Positions 26,801 through 36,077 of a DNA stretch of 64,000 nt are shown one piece after another. This DNA comes from JBGTGT01 sp051439375 (GTDB taxonomy: Bacteria > Cyanobacteriota > Cyanobacteriia > Cyanobacteriales > Microcystaceae). The position numbers and the translations under genes were made by a program. Within the stretch, counting starts at the first letter, position 1. The number at the start of each line of letters is the position of its first letter. The stretch lies in contig JBFRWB010000246.1 of assembly GCA_051439375.1 (NCBI GenBank), positions 17,319-81,318 of the forward strand, read 5' to 3'. The notes beneath the pieces were generated by a model. It worked only from the letters and a program-made list of their open reading frames with translations. It made no database searches and had not been told where the DNA came from.

Positions 26801-27108
26801 TGTTTTGCCAAAAAGTCATAAGATCGCAATATTGTTAAGCGAATGCCATTCCAAGTTTAACAAAAACCCTGTACATTAAAGTCCTATTACATAAGTAACA
26901 GGGTTTCTTGCTGAATCATGAGTCAGGTTCGAGAGATATTGAGATCATGGACTCTTGTTGGTTATGATAGGTAATTAAAAGGAACGAATTAACAAGTAAC
27001 ATTGGACTTTTCTTTTCAAACACTGTGGGGCATCTATTAAGAGAAGTTCAGGTTATTTCATTGTTATGCGACATACCTGAACGAATTGCTCATGGGGTTA
27101 AGAATGAC
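26801..27108. other. Intergenic region, no gene seen
   Basis: Between the divergent NYN nuclease and zinc-binding protein genes lie about 308 bases. They include an inverted pair AACCCTGT (26865-26872) and ACAGGGTT (26898-26905) with a long loop. A longer reading frame of the downstream gene could begin at GTG 27025, but it lacks a ribosome site. Nothing else is supported. Confidence 0.4.
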
Positions 27109-27489
27109 ATGGCGAGACGCAAAAAGCAGTTTCCTTGTGGACACAAAGGCTATGGTAAAGTTTGCCATCGCTGCGCTCAAGAACAAGCAGATAGAGAGGT
27201 TAAAAAGCAAGAAAAACAGGTCTGGGAGTCCACCTTTGACCAAGATCCCATTGATTTACGCTCTCTTCCCAAAAATGTTGTCTTGAAAGCAAGGCAAATT
27301 ATTAGAGGATTACAAAATCAACAGAACTATCGAGACTTTCGGGGTAAACGGTTGCGCCACGACCGCTTTATTATTAGTATTCCTGTCACACGCCACTATC
27401 GCTTAATTTGTCGTGATCAAGGTAGTTTTGTCATCCCTGAAGCAGTAATCTCCCATGAAGACTATAACGTCTGTAAACCGGGGGGTTAA
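27109..27489 (+). CDS. Zinc-ribbon protein with RelE-like C-terminal part (DUF7682-type)
   Basis: A 126-residue protein. Residues 7-22 carry a CGHKGYGKVCHRC knuckle that should bind zinc together with neighbouring residues. A charged helix follows (AQEQADREVKKQEKQ). The second half (LPKNVVLKARQIIRGL, then RFIISIPVTRHYRLIC) has the helix-then-strand order and Arg pattern of RelE/ParE toxins. ATG 27109 is preferred to GTG 27025 because the conserved MARRKKQFPCGH start is there. I infer RNA binding or toxin ancestry only from the pattern. No antitoxin gene is next to it. Confidence 0.6.
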   Translation: MARRKKQFPCGHKGYGKVCHRCAQEQADREVKKQEKQVWESTFDQDPIDLRSLPKNVVLKARQIIRGLQNQQNYRDFRGKRLRHDRFIISIPVTRHYRLICRDQGSFVIPEAVISHEDYNVCKPGG

Positions 27490-27528
27490 GCTGTTCATCA
27501 CTGCGCATTGGTATGTGAAGACTGTAAG
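27486..27528. repeat. Dispersed repeat R3, copy 1
   Basis: A sequence starting TAAGCTGTTCATCACT and ending ATGTGAAGACTGTAAG, overlapping the stop of the zinc-ribbon gene. It recurs in reverse orientation at 48712-48752 with a few changes. Confidence 0.55.
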
Positions 27529-27533
27529 AAAGT

Positions 27534-28826
27534 TTAGTTAAATTCAATTCCCGTTAAATCTAAGCCATCAAAATGCAATGCACTGGCGACATTAAAATTC
27601 TCAAAAAAGTGAATTAGCCATTGCATCTCTTCCTCTTCATAATCTCGATAATGCTGAAATAAGATCGCTAATCTTTCCTCTAAAGCATGAAGTAATTTGA
27701 TTAGTTTTTTTTCTCTTTCTTCTGGTCTAAGAGGATAACAATAAACTAGCTGGAATAAAATATCAATTGTCCGTTTGCTTCCTAAGTTACTGAGCATATC
27801 AATAAAAAAGTAATGATTTCTGTTTTCGTCGATGACTAAGAATTTCAGAATAAAATCAATGGTTTGCTGCATTAAAACAGGTTCAGACTTTTGACCATTA
27901 TATTCTGCTGCTTGGGATTTGATCAATTGTAATAACTTATCCCCTAGATAGGCTTTTTTATAATCGCCAACAAATAAATTCATAATCGCTTTATAAAGAT
28001 ATAACTTAGCATCTAATAAGCTGCCAGCAGAATAGGCATAAGAGACTTTTGTAGCAATTGTTCGTAATTGTTGGGGGGTTTGTCTAAAATACCCAATCGC
28101 ATTATACAATTCATCTTTCCCCAAACGAGTCGGATTCTCTTTTTCTCTACTCGTAGCTGTGGTAGAAGAAAACGCAGACGTTAAGTCGGGATTATTATCT
28201 TTGAGGGTTTCTTGACGTAAATAACTATATAAATTAGTCGTATATCTTTGAATATAATTACTTTGTCTTTCGTGGGATAATTGACGGAAATTCGTATTCG
28301 TTTTTCCTGTCATACAGTGTTTATAAAGATGGGGATAACGGGCTAATCGTTGCCCAAATTTTTGTTTTTCTTTCCAAGAGGCTTCAACTAACCCTTGACC
28401 GAGATTTTCGTACTTTTTAAGGGTAATTTTAAGACGTTCATAAGGGGCTGGTGTTTCAGGTTCATAGGGAAACCGATTTTTATTAACAAAAAAGTTTTCT
28501 AAGTACAAAGAAATAATGGCTTTATCCCCTGCTTTGTCCATAATTTCTAATAGACGCTGTAAATAACTATACAAATCCGAGCGAAAGGTTCGGTCAATAT
28601 TGAGATTATGAATAAAATGGCAACAGACTCGATTGATAAAACAACTCAGTTGAGGGGGAGATTCACCACAGACTTGAATCAGCTTAGGTGAGTCAACAAT
28701 TAAAAGATTTTCAAGAGTGTCAAGATATTGGTCAGGATATTTGGTGGAATGCTTAAAAAGTTCTTCAAAAATCGCATCTTCGCGTTCCTGCTGCTCCAAT
28801 TGGTGCATTAAACTATAAATTTCCAT
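27534..28826 (-). CDS. Unrecognised 430-residue helical protein
   Basis: A soluble, mostly helical protein with a charged N-terminus (LEQQEREDAIFEEL), a middle segment AYSAGSLLDAKLYLYKAIMNL and a C-terminus ending DLTGIEFN. A Ser/Thr-rich hinge lies near residue 220 (SSTTATSREKE). No signal, span or catalytic motif is seen. The family is not one I know. AGGAGA before ATG 28826 supports the start. It may be a scaffold-type protein with HEAT/TPR-like helices, but that is only an impression. Confidence 0.6.
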   Translation of the reverse strand: MEIYSLMHQLEQQEREDAIFEELFKHSTKYPDQYLDTLENLLIVDSPKLIQVCGESPPQLSCFINRVCCHFIHNLNIDRTFRSDLYSYLQRLLEIMDKAGDKAIISLYLENFFVNKNRFPYEPETPAPYERLKITLKKYENLGQGLVEASWKEKQKFGQRLARYPHLYKHCMTGKTNTNFRQLSHERQSNYIQRYTTNLYSYLRQETLKDNNPDLTSAFSSTTATSREKENPTRLGKDELYNAIGYFRQTPQQLRTIATKVSYAYSAGSLLDAKLYLYKAIMNLFVGDYKKAYLGDKLLQLIKSQAAEYNGQKSEPVLMQQTIDFILKFLVIDENRNHYFFIDMLSNLGSKRTIDILFQLVYCYPLRPEEREKKLIKLLHALEERLAILFQHYRDYEEEEMQWLIHFFENFNVASALHFDGLDLTGIEFN

Positions 28827-28886
28827 TGCAAATCTCCTACCTAATGCAATTTAATTAATCTGGAAAAAGTTGGCAACAATTGGCGT

Positions 28887-29069
28887 TTAAAGGTCGATAA
28901 GGAATTGATTTAAACCCGTAAATGGAAAAATTGGTATTGTTACCTGATAAACAGGGATTTGTCTGTTAGCTAATAGACGACAAACTGTTGAATTTTCTAA
29001 CAGGCGAGTGTTGATCGAGATCACTACTTCACCATTATAAGTCTGAAAAATAGGTTTGTGTAGGCTTCT
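28887..29069 (-). pseudogene. Possible gene fragment in the spacer before prs
   Basis: The 420-base spacer between the unknown helical gene and prs includes an open stretch of 60 codons on the minus strand with protein-like text (GEVVISINTRLLENSTVCR, then ANRQIPVYQV). It has no ATG, is closed by stops on both sides and would need GTG to start. It may be a decayed gene end. I do not recognise it, and chance is possible. Confidence 0.25.
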
Positions 29070-29189
29070 CTAGTTAAGTAACAAGATTTTAACAACATTT
29101 TTCCTTTTTGCTTTAAATTACTGAGTATTTATCTCCTAATGTTTTATTAAATACCGCAAAATTACGGTAGTCAATTGGTATCTTATCAT

Positions 29190-29213
29190 AAAAAAAAGCG
29201 AGGACTCCTCGCT
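29190..29213 (-). terminator. Rho-independent terminator of prs
   Basis: Reading on the minus strand, AGCGAGG, a 3-base loop and CCTCGCT form a 7-base-pair stem followed by seven T. It lies 34 bases beyond the prs stop codon. Confidence 0.85.
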
Positions 29214-29246
29214 CTGTCTTATCAGTTAGGACTTGATTAACTGAAG

Positions 29247-30239
29247 CTAACGAAACATACTACTTACTGAGCTATCTTCATGAATGCGCCAAATGGCCTC
29301 ACCGATTAAATTAGCCACGGATAAAACCGTTAGTTGGGGGAATTGTTTGTCTTGAGGAACGGGAATTGTATTAGTTACCATGACTTCCTCAAATGCACCA
29401 CTAGATAGTCGCTCTACCGCAGGATTCGAGAAAACAGCGTGAGTCGCACAAGCATAAACCTGACGTGCGCCTTCTTTGCGTAGTAACCGCGCTCCTTCTA
29501 CAATCGTTCCGGCAGTGTCAATCATATCATCTACCAAAACAGCCGTTTTACCTTTGACATCCCCGATTAAATTCAACACCTCAGCCACATTGTGACTTTG
29601 ACGGCGTTTATCAATAATTGCTAAAGGGGCATCATCTATTTTCTTGGCAAATGCTCTAGCTCTGGCCACACCGCCCACATCAGGGGAAACCACGACTAAA
29701 TCTGATAAATTTTTACTTTTTAGATAGTCAAATAAAACAGGTGAACCATAAACGTGATCAAAAGGAATATCAAAATAGCCTTGTATTTGGGCTGAATGCA
29801 AGTCCATAGCCAAAACTCGATGTGCGCCTGCTTCAGTAATTAAATTTGCGACTAATTTAGCGGTAATGGATTCTCGGCCGGCCGTTTTGCGATCAGCACG
29901 GGCATAACTATAATAGGGAATGACTGCAGTAATCTGTCGGGCAGAGGCTCGGCGGCAAGCATCTATCATAATCAGTAATTCCATGAAATTATCGTTCACA
30001 GAACGACAGCAGGGTTGAATGAGATAAACATCACATCCTCGGATAGATTCCTGTATTTGGATGTAAATCTCCCCGTCTGCAAATCGCTTACTAATCATTG
30101 GCCCAATATCCATACCCAGATAACGAGCAACTTCATTGGCTAAGGGAAGGTTGGCACTTCCCGAAAATAAGCACAAACGGTTATGATCCGACAGGTACTG
30201 GATCATCGGATTTTGTGGTAACGTGGCAATCTGATTCAC
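29247..30239 (-). CDS. prs: Ribose-phosphate pyrophosphokinase
   Basis: A 330-residue PRPP synthase making 5-phosphoribosyl 1-diphosphate from ribose 5-phosphate and ATP for nucleotides, His and Trp. The FADGEIYIQIQESIRG start block, the Mg-binding LAMDLHSAQIQGYFDIP segment and the PRPP motif VLVDDMIDTAGT are intact. Start is GTG 30239. It is a class I enzyme by length. RpiB, which makes its substrate, is elsewhere in this window. Confidence 0.96.
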   Translation of the reverse strand: MNQIATLPQNPMIQYLSDHNRLCLFSGSANLPLANEVARYLGMDIGPMISKRFADGEIYIQIQESIRGCDVYLIQPCCRSVNDNFMELLIMIDACRRASARQITAVIPYYSYARADRKTAGRESITAKLVANLITEAGAHRVLAMDLHSAQIQGYFDIPFDHVYGSPVLFDYLKSKNLSDLVVVSPDVGGVARARAFAKKIDDAPLAIIDKRRQSHNVAEVLNLIGDVKGKTAVLVDDMIDTAGTIVEGARLLRKEGARQVYACATHAVFSNPAVERLSSGAFEEVMVTNTIPVPQDKQFPQLTVLSVANLIGEAIWRIHEDSSVSSMFR

Positions 30240-30577
30240 GGTAAACTTTTCGCCCCCAACTCAGTTGTTAAGCGTGATTGTTTTTTGAAATACTGAACAA
30301 GTTTCCATTCCATTGTATTTTAGGGAAAAGATTTGGGGCAAGTTTTTTTTTATTAATTCCGAATTCTTACCCCGCCTGTAAAATATATAAATTCATAGCA
30401 ATAGGGAAAATACTGAGGGTAAAATGAAACAAGCGTCCTACAATTTAAAAGATGTTAATGGTTTTTAGGAATCTTACTTTGTATATACATAGAATATTGA
30501 GAAAGATAAAGTTTCTTAACCTCATGTTATCTAACTTTGCGATTTTATTAAAGCCTCATTCCTCATCTAGATGGGAT

Positions 30578-30655
30578 CTAACTTTCAGGTAAACTCCCTT
30601 TAAGACACCCTAACCACTCAATTAAACTCTCTAATTGTTTTTGGGGTTTTATAAC
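30578..30655 (-). pseudogene. Diverged copy of the mfd 3' end (copy A)
   Basis: The 588-base spacer between prs and the pentapeptide gene contains a minus-strand stretch that translates as VIKPQKQLESLIEWLGCLKG and stops six residues later. This is nearly the same as the C-terminus of Mfd encoded from 32455 (GVIKPQKQLESLIEWLGYLKG). The frame is open to 30733, but the upstream part (DLLPTVAQADGSVIVFQRL) is not Mfd. The rest of the spacer is AT-rich with no supported gene. Confidence 0.75.
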
Positions 30656-30827
30656 TTCTAACCTCTGAAAAACGATAACGCTTCCGTCAGCTTGTGCAAC
30701 AGTTGGCAACAAGTCTCTCCTTAAACTGATTCGCTAAGAAGTACCTATCTTAGCAGAATATTGATTAATCTTCTTTAATAAGGTAGTGGCATAATGAGAT
30801 TAAAAGCATAAAGGAGACTTAACAATA

Positions 30828-32099
30828 ATGGCAAATTCTGAACAAGTCGCAATGTTAAAACGTAGCGTTGAGGAATGGAATCAATGGCGACAGAGAAGCT
30901 TTATACAATTTGATCAAAGTAAACCTTCGATTCAAAATATGATTACACATATTAGTAGAAATGCTCATGGTTTTAACCTTGACTTGGCATTTGATCTTAA
31001 CATCGATCTCACTAATGCTGATCTTAGCTATACTGATCTTAATCATGCTAATTTAAGTTGTGTTAATCTTACGGGTGCAAATCTTAGCTATGCTAATCTT
31101 CATTGTGTAAATTGTCACCAAGCTCAGATTATTAAAGCTAATCTCAGTAATGCTAATCTTCATTTTGCAATGCTTAATGGGGCTAATTTGAGAGAAAGTA
31201 ACCTAAGTAATGCTAATTTGAATAATGCTTTCCTTTGTAGTGCAAGCTGTAGTAAAAGTAATTTTAGCCATACTAATCTTCGTCATGCAAAGCTAGATAA
31301 TGCAAACTGTAAAGATGCTAATTTTAACTGTGCTAATCTTAACTATGCTCAACTGCTTGAAGCAAGCCTCATTAACGCAAATCTCAGTTATACAACTCTA
31401 AGTAAAGCTAACCTTAAACGCTGTAAAGCCATAAAAGCAAATTTTGAATACGCAACTTTAACAGGTGCTTGTATTCAAGATTGGCATATTAATAATCAAA
31501 CAAAATTAAAGCATATTATTTGTGATTATATTTATTTGAAAAATGTAACCAAGTCCTATGGATATTTTGATTTTGTACCAAGTCAACGTCAACACAAACT
31601 TGGTTGGCTGGAGCATAAATATGCAGAACGTCGTCCCTCAGATGGAAGTAAAATTTTTAATCAAGGAGACTTTCAACGCCTAATTGAAACACTAAAAGAA
31701 ACCGTTGATTTAATTTTTAGTCAAGGAATAGATTGGCAAATATTTCTTAATTCCTTTCACCAAATACAACAAGACTTTACCGAAGAAAACATCGCTGTCA
31801 GTGGAATAGAGAAAAAATCTGAGGGCGCATTTGTTATTAAGCTTGAAGTCCCTCAAAGTATGGATAAAGCCATCATAGAAGCCTCATTTGGGCAACACTA
31901 TCAACCCCTTCTTGAAGCAAAAGACGCTCAAATTAAATCCTTAGAATCTGAAGTAGAATCAAGACGCAGAGAAAATACTCGAATGTTAAAAATTATCGAA
32001 ACCTTAGCAGAAAAAGACAGCAACACTTATAACTTCCAAGGCTCACAATTCGGCGGTGGCTTTGCAGGAAATGATTACCAAGGGGATGTTAAGCATTAA
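30828..32099 (+). CDS. Pentapeptide-repeat protein with C-terminal coiled coil
   Basis: A 423-residue protein. Residues about 55-215 are some thirty A(N/D)LxX pentapeptides (ANLSYANLHCVNC style), predicted to form a right-handed quadrilateral beta helix. A linker, a helical domain (FQRLIETLKETVDLIFSQG) and a coiled coil (SLESEVESRRRENTRML) follow. The end is QGSQFGGGFAGNDYQG, a motif often seen in cyanobacterial pentapeptide proteins. The repeat part is unusually rich in Cys, Asn and His. Its stop codon lies inside the duplicated mfd-end repeat, so the true C-terminus may have been altered by that event. AAGGAGA supports ATG 30828. Confidence 0.8.
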   Translation: MANSEQVAMLKRSVEEWNQWRQRSFIQFDQSKPSIQNMITHISRNAHGFNLDLAFDLNIDLTNADLSYTDLNHANLSCVNLTGANLSYANLHCVNCHQAQIIKANLSNANLHFAMLNGANLRESNLSNANLNNAFLCSASCSKSNFSHTNLRHAKLDNANCKDANFNCANLNYAQLLEASLINANLSYTTLSKANLKRCKAIKANFEYATLTGACIQDWHINNQTKLKHIICDYIYLKNVTKSYGYFDFVPSQRQHKLGWLEHKYAERRPSDGSKIFNQGDFQRLIETLKETVDLIFSQGIDWQIFLNSFHQIQQDFTEENIAVSGIEKKSEGAFVIKLEVPQSMDKAIIEASFGQHYQPLLEAKDAQIKSLESEVESRRRENTRMLKIIETLAEKDSNTYNFQGSQFGGGFAGNDYQGDVKH

Positions 32100-32167
32100 C
32101 TCACTTTTTCTTCAGGTAAACCTTCTTTAAGATACCCTAACCATTCAATTAAACTCTCTAATTGTTT
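32095..32167. repeat. Copy B of the mfd 3' end, direct repeat
   Basis: About 73 bases from ATTAACTCAC to CTAATTGTTT match 32453-32526, the true mfd 3' end, with only about three differences. It supplies the stop codon of the pentapeptide gene and ends just before the ATG of the truncated PIN gene. With copy C it flanks the PIN remnant as direct repeats, and with copy A it brackets the pentapeptide gene. Confidence 0.85.
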
Positions 32168-32169
32168 CT

Positions 32170-32439
32170 ATGGAAGTGGGGAATGCGCTAAGTTCTTTTA
32201 ATCATCGTAAAGTCTCTGCTTTTATTCGACAATGTTATCAAACTGAAAATATTTCAGTGGTTAATATTAACCCTCAACTGTTTCAAAAAGGTTTAAATCT
32301 TTATGAATCCAGACAAGATAAAACATGGGGATTAGTTGATTGTCTTTCTTTTATTGTCATGGAGGAACAAAATCTAACGGATGCTGTTACATCCGATATC
32401 CATTTTATTCAAGCAGGATTTCGTGTTTTATTAAGATAA
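32170..32439 (+). pseudogene. N-terminally truncated PIN-domain toxin-like gene
   Basis: An 89-residue reading frame starting directly at the repeat junction. It contains the middle and end of a PIN nuclease: the helix EVGNALSSFNHRKV with its acid, the DKTWGLVDCLSFIVMEE segment with the third acid and TSDIHFIQAGFRVLLR with the fourth. The first strand with the first catalytic Asp (usually V-D-T-S/N) and the following helix are missing, replaced by mfd-like sequence. It should be inactive as a nuclease. No antitoxin gene is beside it. Confidence 0.75.
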
Positions 32440-32454
32440 GTATATTTCTTGATA

Positions 32455-35400
32455 TTAACTCACTTTTTCTTCAGGTAAACCTCCTTTAAGATACCCTAAC
32501 CACTCAATTAAACTCTCTAATTGTTTTTGTGGTTTGATTACTCCTAACCCCCTGACTAAAACCTTCTTAGTTGTATAAACAAATCGACCTTGTAAATGCT
32601 TTGGTAAATTCTCAGCTAATAACTTCCATGCCGCTTGTTCCATTGGTGTTTCTAAGATAACGTGCTGTTTTCCTTCAGGTTTAATACGGGAAAATCCTAA
32701 AGATTTTGCCAAGAATTTTAATTCAATTATCTGTAATAATTGCTGTACAGGAGACGGTAAAGTTCCATAGCGATCGCACCATTCCGCCGCAATTTGGGTT
32801 AAACTATCCTTAGAATCAGCCGTTGCAACTTGTCGATAAGCTGACATTTTCTGTTCTAAATCAGTAATATAATCTGCTGGAATAAAAGCGGTTAATTGTA
32901 AATCAATATTGGTTTCTTCTACTTTCGGAATTTCTTGACCTTGTATCTCATTAATGGCTTCTTGCAACATCTCCATATAAAATTCAAAGCCAATGGTCGC
33001 CATTTGTCCAGACTGTTCGGCCCCCAAAAGGTTTCCTACCCCCCGTATTTCCATGTCCCGTGTCGCTAGTTGATAGCCTGACCCCAATTGGCTAAACTCC
33101 TGTAAAGCCCGTAATCTTTCCCTTGCAGTTTCTGATAATTCTCGTTTATGAGGATAGAGTAACCATGCGTGTGCTTGAATCCCTGCACGTCCCACCCGTC
33201 CTCGTAACTGATACAGTTGAGATAAGCCGAATTTTTGCGAATCTTCAACGATAATTGTATTAACTCTCGGAATATCTAATCCTGATTCAATAATTGTGGT
33301 ACAAACTAAAATATCAGCTTCTCCATTATTAAAGGCTAACATAGCCGTTTCTAACTCATTCACTTCCATTTGACCGTGAGCTATCATAATTCTGGCACTA
33401 GGTATCATTTGCTGTAATTTTCCTGCATTATCTTCAATCCCTGCGACTCTAGGGACAACATAGAACACTTGACCTCCTCTATCCAATTCATTACGAATTG
33501 CTGTTCGTACCACATCAGGGTTATAAGACGAAAGATGGGTTTTAATCGGACGACGGGATGGGGGTGGGGTGGTAATAAGACTCATTTCCCGTATTCCCGA
33601 CAGCGACATATAGAGGGTACGAGGAATGGGGGTTGCGGTTAAGGTTAAAACATCAACTTGGGTTTTCATGGCTTTTATTTTCTCTTTTTGGTTAACCCCA
33701 AATCGTTGTTCTTCGTCTATTACTAAGAGTCCTAAGTTTTGGAATTGAACACTTTTTCCTAATAGTTGATGAGTTCCCACAACGATGTCTAATTCTCCCG
33801 TTGCAAGACGCTGAATAATGTCTTTTTTCTCAGAAGCTGTGCGGAAACGATTTAATAGACCAATATTAATAGGATAGGGAGCAAACCGTTCTTTTAAGGT
33901 GTGATAATGTTGTTGGGTTAAAATGGTGGTTGGTGCAAGTACAGCCACTTGTTTATGTCCCGATGTTACTGCTTTAAATATAGCTCGAATTGCTACCTCA
34001 GTTTTACCAAAACCGACATCCCCACACACCAGTCTATCCATGGGTCTATCGCTTTCTAAATCTATTTTAACATCTTGGGTTGCTTTTAATTGATCAGGTG
34101 TGGGTTGGTAGGGGAATGAATCTTCCATTTCAACTTGCCAAGGTGTATCTATGGGATAGGAAAAGCCTGTTGATTTTGAGCGTTTTGCATAAAGATTTAA
34201 TAAGTCAACGGCTAACTTTTTAATGGATTTCCTGACTTTATTTTTAGTTTTCTCCCATGACTTACCTGACATTTTATTTAATTCAGGAGGACGCTTACTG
34301 AGATGACGATAACGGGATAAACTATCTAGGTTATCTGCGGGAATTCTTAATACCCCATCTGCATATTGCAGGACTAAGTATTCACGATTAATCAGGGTTT
34401 CTAGTTGCAAAAATTTACCAATCCCATGACTTTTATGCACCACATAATCTCCGGGACTGAGTTTATTGACATCTACTTGTTTAGAGGTTGCTTTACGTCG
34501 TTTTCTGACATATCCAGTAGAGGCTAAAACGTGCTGTCCGAAAAACTCTCTGTCTGTCACGACAACAATACGAAAGGTGGGTAAAATAAAGCCTTCTAAT
34601 TCTGCTAACCCTGAGTATTTTAGCGCAATACTTGTTCCTTGTAGTTGTAGCTTTTCTATGGCAGGATAATCTTTAGGATTGGGAACAAATTGAGAGGGAT
34701 AATCGTGTTCTTGTAATAAAGAAACCGTGCGAGACGGTTGAGCAGAAATTAACCAACTGTTATATTTTTCTAAAGTCATTCCACTATATATTTCTCGTTT
34801 TCCTCTTAATATTTCTGCTAATTTAGAAAACTGATGAGGGGTGGTAGGAAGGGGACGACTGGATAAGTTAATTGCATCCTTATTGCTTGCTTCTGCTAAA
34901 TCTGATAAATAGAGGATGGGAAAGGTTTTATTGTCCTGCAAACTATCATCAAAAGAACGATGCCTTTTGGGTAAAGGTGTATTTATATTGACTGCTTCCC
35001 ATTGCTCTTTAACGTATTCTAACCACTTATCGCTATGAGATTGACATTGTTCGAGTTCATCAATTGCCCATAAAGTATTGTTAGGTAAATAGTCTAAAAT
35101 TGAACTGGGTTGCTCAAATGCTAACCCTAAAAATCTTTCTATTCCTGCTGGAAGTTTACCCATTTCTAAAGCTTCTTGTTCTTCGGTTGAGAGAAACTCA
35201 TTCAGATTTGTTCCTATTTCTTTAAGGCGATTAAAAATAATGGGTGCAAAGCTGGTGGGGGTTAAAGTAACTTGTTCAATGGTATCTAAAGATCGCTGTG
35301 TAGAAGGATCAAATTCGCGAATTTGTTCTAATTCATCGCCAAACCATTCTAATCTTAAAGGTAATTCCAAAGAAACAGGAAATATATCGACAATATCACC

Positions 35401-35955
35401 TCTGCGACTCCACTGTCCTTCAGTTTCTACTAAAGAAACCCTTTCATACCCTAATTTAGCTAATTTCTGCTCTAATTCTTTGGAGTCTTGGCTCATTCCT
35501 TTTGTAAACTTCAGACAATATTGCTGTAAAACTTCTGGGGGAGGTAAGTGAGGTTGTAAGGCTTTCTCTGTTGTAACAATGGCAAATTGACGATTTCTGA
35601 GGCTTTCTTGATTATTATCGGATAACTGTTCACTGATTACTGATAATTGTCCCCAAATCATCTCAGATTCTGGGCTAAATGGTTCATAAGGAGAGGCTTC
35701 AGAGGTAGGATAAAAATTGACGTTTTTCCATCCCATTGTCTCTAATTGTGCGTTCCAACGGGCTGCTTCTTCAAGGGTGGCACAGATAACTAAAAGGGAT
35801 TGACTCTCAGTTTGGGCTAAACTAGAAGCAAGAAGTCCTTTGACAATGCGAGGAATTCCTGTTAGGTGTAAAGTCTTGTTTTTAGCTAGTTTTTGCTGTA
35901 ACTCTGCACTAAGGGGCGATTTACTAAGGTGACGAATTAGAGAGGAGAAAACCAT
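32455..35955 (-). CDS. mfd: Transcription-repair coupling factor Mfd
   Basis: A DNA translocase of 1166 residues from ATG 35955 (an in-frame GTG 35985 would add ten). It removes RNA polymerase stalled at lesions and recruits UvrA. The N-terminal UvrB-like part (EASPYEPFSPESEMIWGQL) is followed by the RNA-polymerase-interacting domain (LSPGDYVVHKSHGIGKF). The RecG-like motor has Walker A GDVGFGKTE, DEEQ box VIDEEQRFG and GRVGRAG, and a C-terminal TRCF domain ends EEKVS. All motifs are intact. Its 3' end exists in two further partial copies to the left. Confidence 0.95.
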   Translation of the reverse strand: MVFSSLIRHLSKSPLSAELQQKLAKNKTLHLTGIPRIVKGLLASSLAQTESQSLLVICATLEEAARWNAQLETMGWKNVNFYPTSEASPYEPFSPESEMIWGQLSVISEQLSDNNQESLRNRQFAIVTTEKALQPHLPPPEVLQQYCLKFTKGMSQDSKELEQKLAKLGYERVSLVETEGQWSRRGDIVDIFPVSLELPLRLEWFGDELEQIREFDPSTQRSLDTIEQVTLTPTSFAPIIFNRLKEIGTNLNEFLSTEEQEALEMGKLPAGIERFLGLAFEQPSSILDYLPNNTLWAIDELEQCQSHSDKWLEYVKEQWEAVNINTPLPKRHRSFDDSLQDNKTFPILYLSDLAEASNKDAINLSSRPLPTTPHQFSKLAEILRGKREIYSGMTLEKYNSWLISAQPSRTVSLLQEHDYPSQFVPNPKDYPAIEKLQLQGTSIALKYSGLAELEGFILPTFRIVVVTDREFFGQHVLASTGYVRKRRKATSKQVDVNKLSPGDYVVHKSHGIGKFLQLETLINREYLVLQYADGVLRIPADNLDSLSRYRHLSKRPPELNKMSGKSWEKTKNKVRKSIKKLAVDLLNLYAKRSKSTGFSYPIDTPWQVEMEDSFPYQPTPDQLKATQDVKIDLESDRPMDRLVCGDVGFGKTEVAIRAIFKAVTSGHKQVAVLAPTTILTQQHYHTLKERFAPYPINIGLLNRFRTASEKKDIIQRLATGELDIVVGTHQLLGKSVQFQNLGLLVIDEEQRFGVNQKEKIKAMKTQVDVLTLTATPIPRTLYMSLSGIREMSLITTPPPSRRPIKTHLSSYNPDVVRTAIRNELDRGGQVFYVVPRVAGIEDNAGKLQQMIPSARIMIAHGQMEVNELETAMLAFNNGEADILVCTTIIESGLDIPRVNTIIVEDSQKFGLSQLYQLRGRVGRAGIQAHAWLLYPHKRELSETARERLRALQEFSQLGSGYQLATRDMEIRGVGNLLGAEQSGQMATIGFEFYMEMLQEAINEIQGQEIPKVEETNIDLQLTAFIPADYITDLEQKMSAYRQVATADSKDSLTQIAAEWCDRYGTLPSPVQQLLQIIELKFLAKSLGFSRIKPEGKQHVILETPMEQAAWKLLAENLPKHLQGRFVYTTKKVLVRGLGVIKPQKQLESLIEWLGYLKGGLPEEKVS

Positions 35956-36077
35956 AGCAAGGAATGATTGGGAAGTGTTAAGCACGATCTTAGATTATAG
36001 CAATTCCCATAGCTTAAGCTTAATGCCTAGGGCTATAGTGCTACGCACAATTAAAATTCACAAGCAATCCCTAAGTG

